Below, piece after piece: positions 61,505-64,000 of a stretch of 64,000 bases of DNA. Source of the stretch: Sorex araneus (taxonomy: Eukaryota; Chordata; Mammalia; Eulipotyphla; Soricidae); the NCBI RefSeq assembly GCF_027595985.1, contig NC_073305.1, forward strand, positions 87,600,626 through 87,664,625, in the 5' to 3' direction. A program made the position numbers and the translations under genes. The notes below the pieces were generated by a model that saw only the letters and a program-made list of their open reading frames with translations, was not told the DNA's origin and made no database searches. The first letter of the stretch is position 1. Each line of letters begins with the position of its first letter.

Positions 61505-61665
61505 AGGGCCTGTAAGACAGTTCAGAGTGGAGGTCTTCCACATTTGGTGACCCTAGTTCGATTTATATCGATGCACAGTGTTCCCTCTGTACCGCCAAAA
61601 GTGATCCCTGCATACAGAGCCAGGACCAAGCCCTGAACACTGCCGGATGTGGCACCAAAATGCAA
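61505..61665 (+). mobile_element. Diverged SOR-type SINE
   Basis: GGGCCTGTAAGACAGTTCAG, CCTAGTTCGATTTATATCG, GCCGGATGTGGCACCAAAA. Confidence 0.78.
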
Positions 61666-61796
61666 CTAAGTAAAAGTAGATGAAAAGGTGATGTAGGCAG
61701 GTAGATAGGGAAAGGCCCTCGGCAATGAAACAGGTCAGCAAAACTTCTGGGAGAAAAATTCCAAGGCTGATCCACTTTGTGGATATGGATAAGACC

Positions 61797-62396
61797 TTGA
61801 GTGAGCAGCAGATCTGAGGAGACTGGACCCCTCCCCCTGAAGGAAATTCCCCAAATACCCCCAGACCCCTGCCTTAATCTGATTAACTTGAGTGATTCAG
61901 CCCAAAGAAGACCATCACCACTCCCAATCCCCCAGGTAACCTCCTCAGCAACAGACTTTGACCTAGGTTAGAAGCCCCATGCGGGGGCAGGTTGGATAAA
62001 CCCTATAAAGGTCACCTTGAACAGAGGGAGGGCGTGCAATGCTGCCCGAGCCCATCTGCTTCTTGCGCTCACGTGATCAAGCACATGTGACACCTGAGCA
62101 CATGCATTGCCTGCATCTCCCCTCTTGAGATGTGTACTTTCATGCTTTCGTGTCTAATGCTAGGATGTATGTAGGGACCCTCTCCGCCCTTGGAGAAGCC
62201 CTTGGTTCTCTCTTGAGCGCGTTACTCTCTCTCCCTCCACACCTTAAAACCCTCCAAATAAAATCTATTTACTTCACTGCTTGTCTACTCCTGAAATTCC
62301 TTTCTGTGAGGCAAGACAAGAACCCAGTGACCCTGGGTCCCGGGTGGCAGAAGCGGATGGGGAGAAAGTGACCATTTTTCTCCTCCCCGCTTCGCA
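61797..62396 (+). mobile_element. Probable LTR of a different endogenous retrovirus family
   Basis: TATAAA box near 62003 (AACCCTATAAAGGTCACC), AATAAA at about 62257 in CCAAATAAAATC, then a U5-like stretch TTCTGTGAGGCAAGACAAG. This is the usual order of a class I LTR promoter and poly(A) region. Ends are not certain; no TSD proven and no viral genes seen. Confidence 0.6.
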
Positions 62397-62850
62397 TAAG
62401 TCACCCATGGGGCCCACTGACATCAAAGGGACTGTGGCAGTTTGAGAGAGATGCCACAGATATCAGCGCCAGGCGGTCTTGGCAGGAGCAGAACTCTGAA
62501 TCCAGTCTATGGAGCAAAGGGCAAGAGCCATTTGAGCTGAGGGAATTGACATCAGCCAACAGAGGGGACGCCAACAACCACAACCACCTGCTGGCTGCTG
62601 GTGATGGCAGATGCTGTCCCCTGGAATTCACTAGGAAGCTGACTTCTCAAAGGGCCAAGCTGGGTGAAGGGCCAGATGGAGTGCGTCTTCCTGCACTCAA
62701 TCTCCCAAAGTGTGGGTGTGAAATCAATAAATAAAGTTGTGCTCTTTTGCCATGTGTGTCCAGTGGCCATGAGCCACTTCCCCACTCCAGCCGGCAGCCA
62801 ACCAAGAGGCGCACGAAGGAGGGGCCAGGGCCACCAGGCTGGTTGGTGCT
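62397..62850. other. Unassigned segment ending in a poly(A)-signal-like motif
   Basis: Non-repetitive looking, ends near 62730-62760 with AATCAATAAATAAAGTTGTG. Could be ERV internal/flank, a processed pseudogene end, or unrelated DNA. No ORF recognised. Confidence 0.3.
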
Positions 62851-63103
62851 CTGTAGCACTGTCACACTATCATCCCATTGCTCATCGATTTGCTCGAGCG
62901 GGCACCAGTAATGTCTCCATCGTGAGGCTTGTTGTTACAGTTTTGGGCATATTGAATATGCCACAGGTACCTTGCCAGGCTCTGCCATGCGGGCGGGATA
63001 CTCTCAGTAGCTTGCCGGGCTCTCCGAGAGGGAGGGAGGAATCAAACCCGGGTCAGCCGCGAGCAAGGCAAATGCCCTACCAACTCTGCTATCACTCTAG
63101 TCT
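62851..63103 (-). mobile_element. Second shrew-type SINE, full length
   Basis: Tail TGTAGCACTGTCACACTATC, GCTCGAGCGGGCACCAGTAA, CTCCGAGAGGGAGGGAGGAA, B-box ATCAAACCCGGGTCAGCC, head end GCTATCACTCTAGT. Confidence 0.93.
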
Positions 63104-63509
63104 CTGCTCAGTTGTCGTTTATTCCAATCTCCGTCCCGCCTTTTATTTCATCTTAGGTTTACTTCCTTCTTAATAATCTTTCTAGTCATTTTGTATGGAC
63201 ACAGTAAGAGATATATTGAGTCTGTAGGGTGGCTCTCCTGGAAACATCTCGGTATAGAACAGACTACAGTTCTCAGGCCAGATCAGTCCTTCCTAACCCT
63301 AGCAGGGTCCTTGTCCAATCACTTTTCTTTGGGTCATGACAGAATTTGTCTATGACCGTGCTCTTAAATGATAAGTTTTATGGCACTTGGCCTGTCCCAT
63401 TTCAAGCTTATAGCTTGCCCTGGGTCCCATCCAGTCCCTTCGTCGAGACTCTGCTTTTGGGGTGTTAGGAACTAAGGGCAACTGAGGCTTAAGTCGAGTA
63501 AATATGACA
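63104..63509. other. No recognised gene or repeat
   Basis: Unassigned sequence. Confidence 0.4.
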
Positions 63510-63523
63510 GATACCCAAGAATA

Positions 63524-63752
63524 CTAGCTGGGTTCCAAAGGTCTTTGGCTGCCGGGGCTCTGCTCAGGGTGAGGAGGGAAACTCAACCCGTCCCCCTCTG
63601 AGGGGCCCTGGTGAAGACAGCTAGGCGCGGGGCCAAGACACTCTGCCCCTAGTAAAGAGAGTAAAGAGAGGCTGCCAAAATCTCAGGGCTAGGACGAATG
63701 GAGATGTTACTGGTGCCTACTCGAGCAAATTGGTGATCAATGGGATGACAGT
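63524..63752 (+). mobile_element. GACAGT-tail element with a different 5' part
   Basis: 229-bp insertion with 14-bp TSD GATACCCAAGAATA (63510-63523, 63753-63766). The 5' 130 bp (CTAGCTGGGTTCCAAAGG ... CCCCTAGTAAAGAG) matches nothing else in the window; the 3' 100 bp is the shared end (GGGCTAGGACGAATGGAGAT ... TGGGATGACAGT). Confidence 0.8.
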
Positions 63753-63868
63753 GATACCCAAGAATAAATATTATTTGGAGTCAATGAACTCCCAAGTTAC
63801 AAAAGCATAGCATTAACTGTCTTCCTTCCTTCCAAAGGACATACTCTGGATAAATCTACCTTCATATT

Positions 63869-64000
63869 TTCTTGGTTTTGAGCCACACCCAGTGCTGCTA
63901 GGGGCCATCCTTGTTCTGTGCTCAGGTCCTGGAAGTATGGGATTCCAATGAGGGTTGCAGCTCCAGCTGTGTGCGGGCTCAGCTCAGCTAACCTTAACCC
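63869..64000 (-). mobile_element. Diverged SOR-type SINE, cut by the window end
   Basis: TTTGAGCCACACCCAGTGC, GTTCTGTGCTCAGGTCC, GGGTTGCAGCTCCAGCTG. Confidence 0.65.

Overview
This is a stretch of mammalian nuclear genome, most likely from a shrew (Soricidae; Sorex-like). Intron-exon gene structure, dense tRNA-headed SINEs matching the shrew SOR family, 5'-truncated L1 copies with target-site duplications (TSDs), solo LTRs and long microsatellites all point there. The species call is inference from the repeats. Nothing bacterial or plasmid-like is present.

The only protein-coding gene I can support is on the minus strand: an intact alpha-class glutathione S-transferase, best matching GSTA4. 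Six coding exons assemble in frame into 222 residues: 39783-39869 (start codon 39867-39869), 38538-38589, 37621-37753, 35068-35209, 27225-27356 and 24129-24251 (stop 24129-24131). Exon sizes 52/133/142/132 and all phases fit the alpha-class layout. Catalytic Tyr9 and the GSTA4-type Tyr212 are present. A non-coding exon 1 and promoter should lie to the right of 39891 but were not identified. No other GSTA gene and no neighbouring gene was recognised.

The main structural oddity is a near-identical 8.15-kb repeat. Positions 12635-20782 reappear at 20796-28942, and the copies are separated only by 13 Ns (20783-20795). The first copy runs exactly up to the Ns and the second starts exactly after them. 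They differ by about nine substitutions plus homopolymer and microsatellite length changes. This is the expected pattern of two overlapping (probably allelic) contigs placed end to end, so the second set of GSTA4 exons 6 and 7 (19065-19196, 15969-16091) is probably an assembly artefact.

Layout: 1-12.6 kb is repeats (a 1.08-kb polypurine tract at 8.45-9.53 kb; a TSD-flanked LTR at 10.07-10.81 kb). 12.6-28.9 kb is the doubled segment with the GSTA4 3' end. 28.9-35 kb is GSTA4 intron 5, with a TSD-flanked L1 and an LTR inserted into a SINE. 35-39.9 kb holds exons 5 to 2 and a 1.5-kb composite retroelement. 40-64 kb is upstream intron/intergenic DNA with a second composite element, several nested insertions and microsatellites.

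The most interesting repeat biology is threefold. (1) A second SINE family uses the same tRNA-like head as SOR but has an unrelated body ending in GACAGT/ACAGTG repeats instead of poly(A). (2) Two TSD-flanked composite elements join GC-rich, partly tandem 5' modules to an L1-type 3' tail, with an architecture resembling non-autonomous L1 passengers such as SVA. (3) A solo-LTR family has three copies with 4-bp TSDs.
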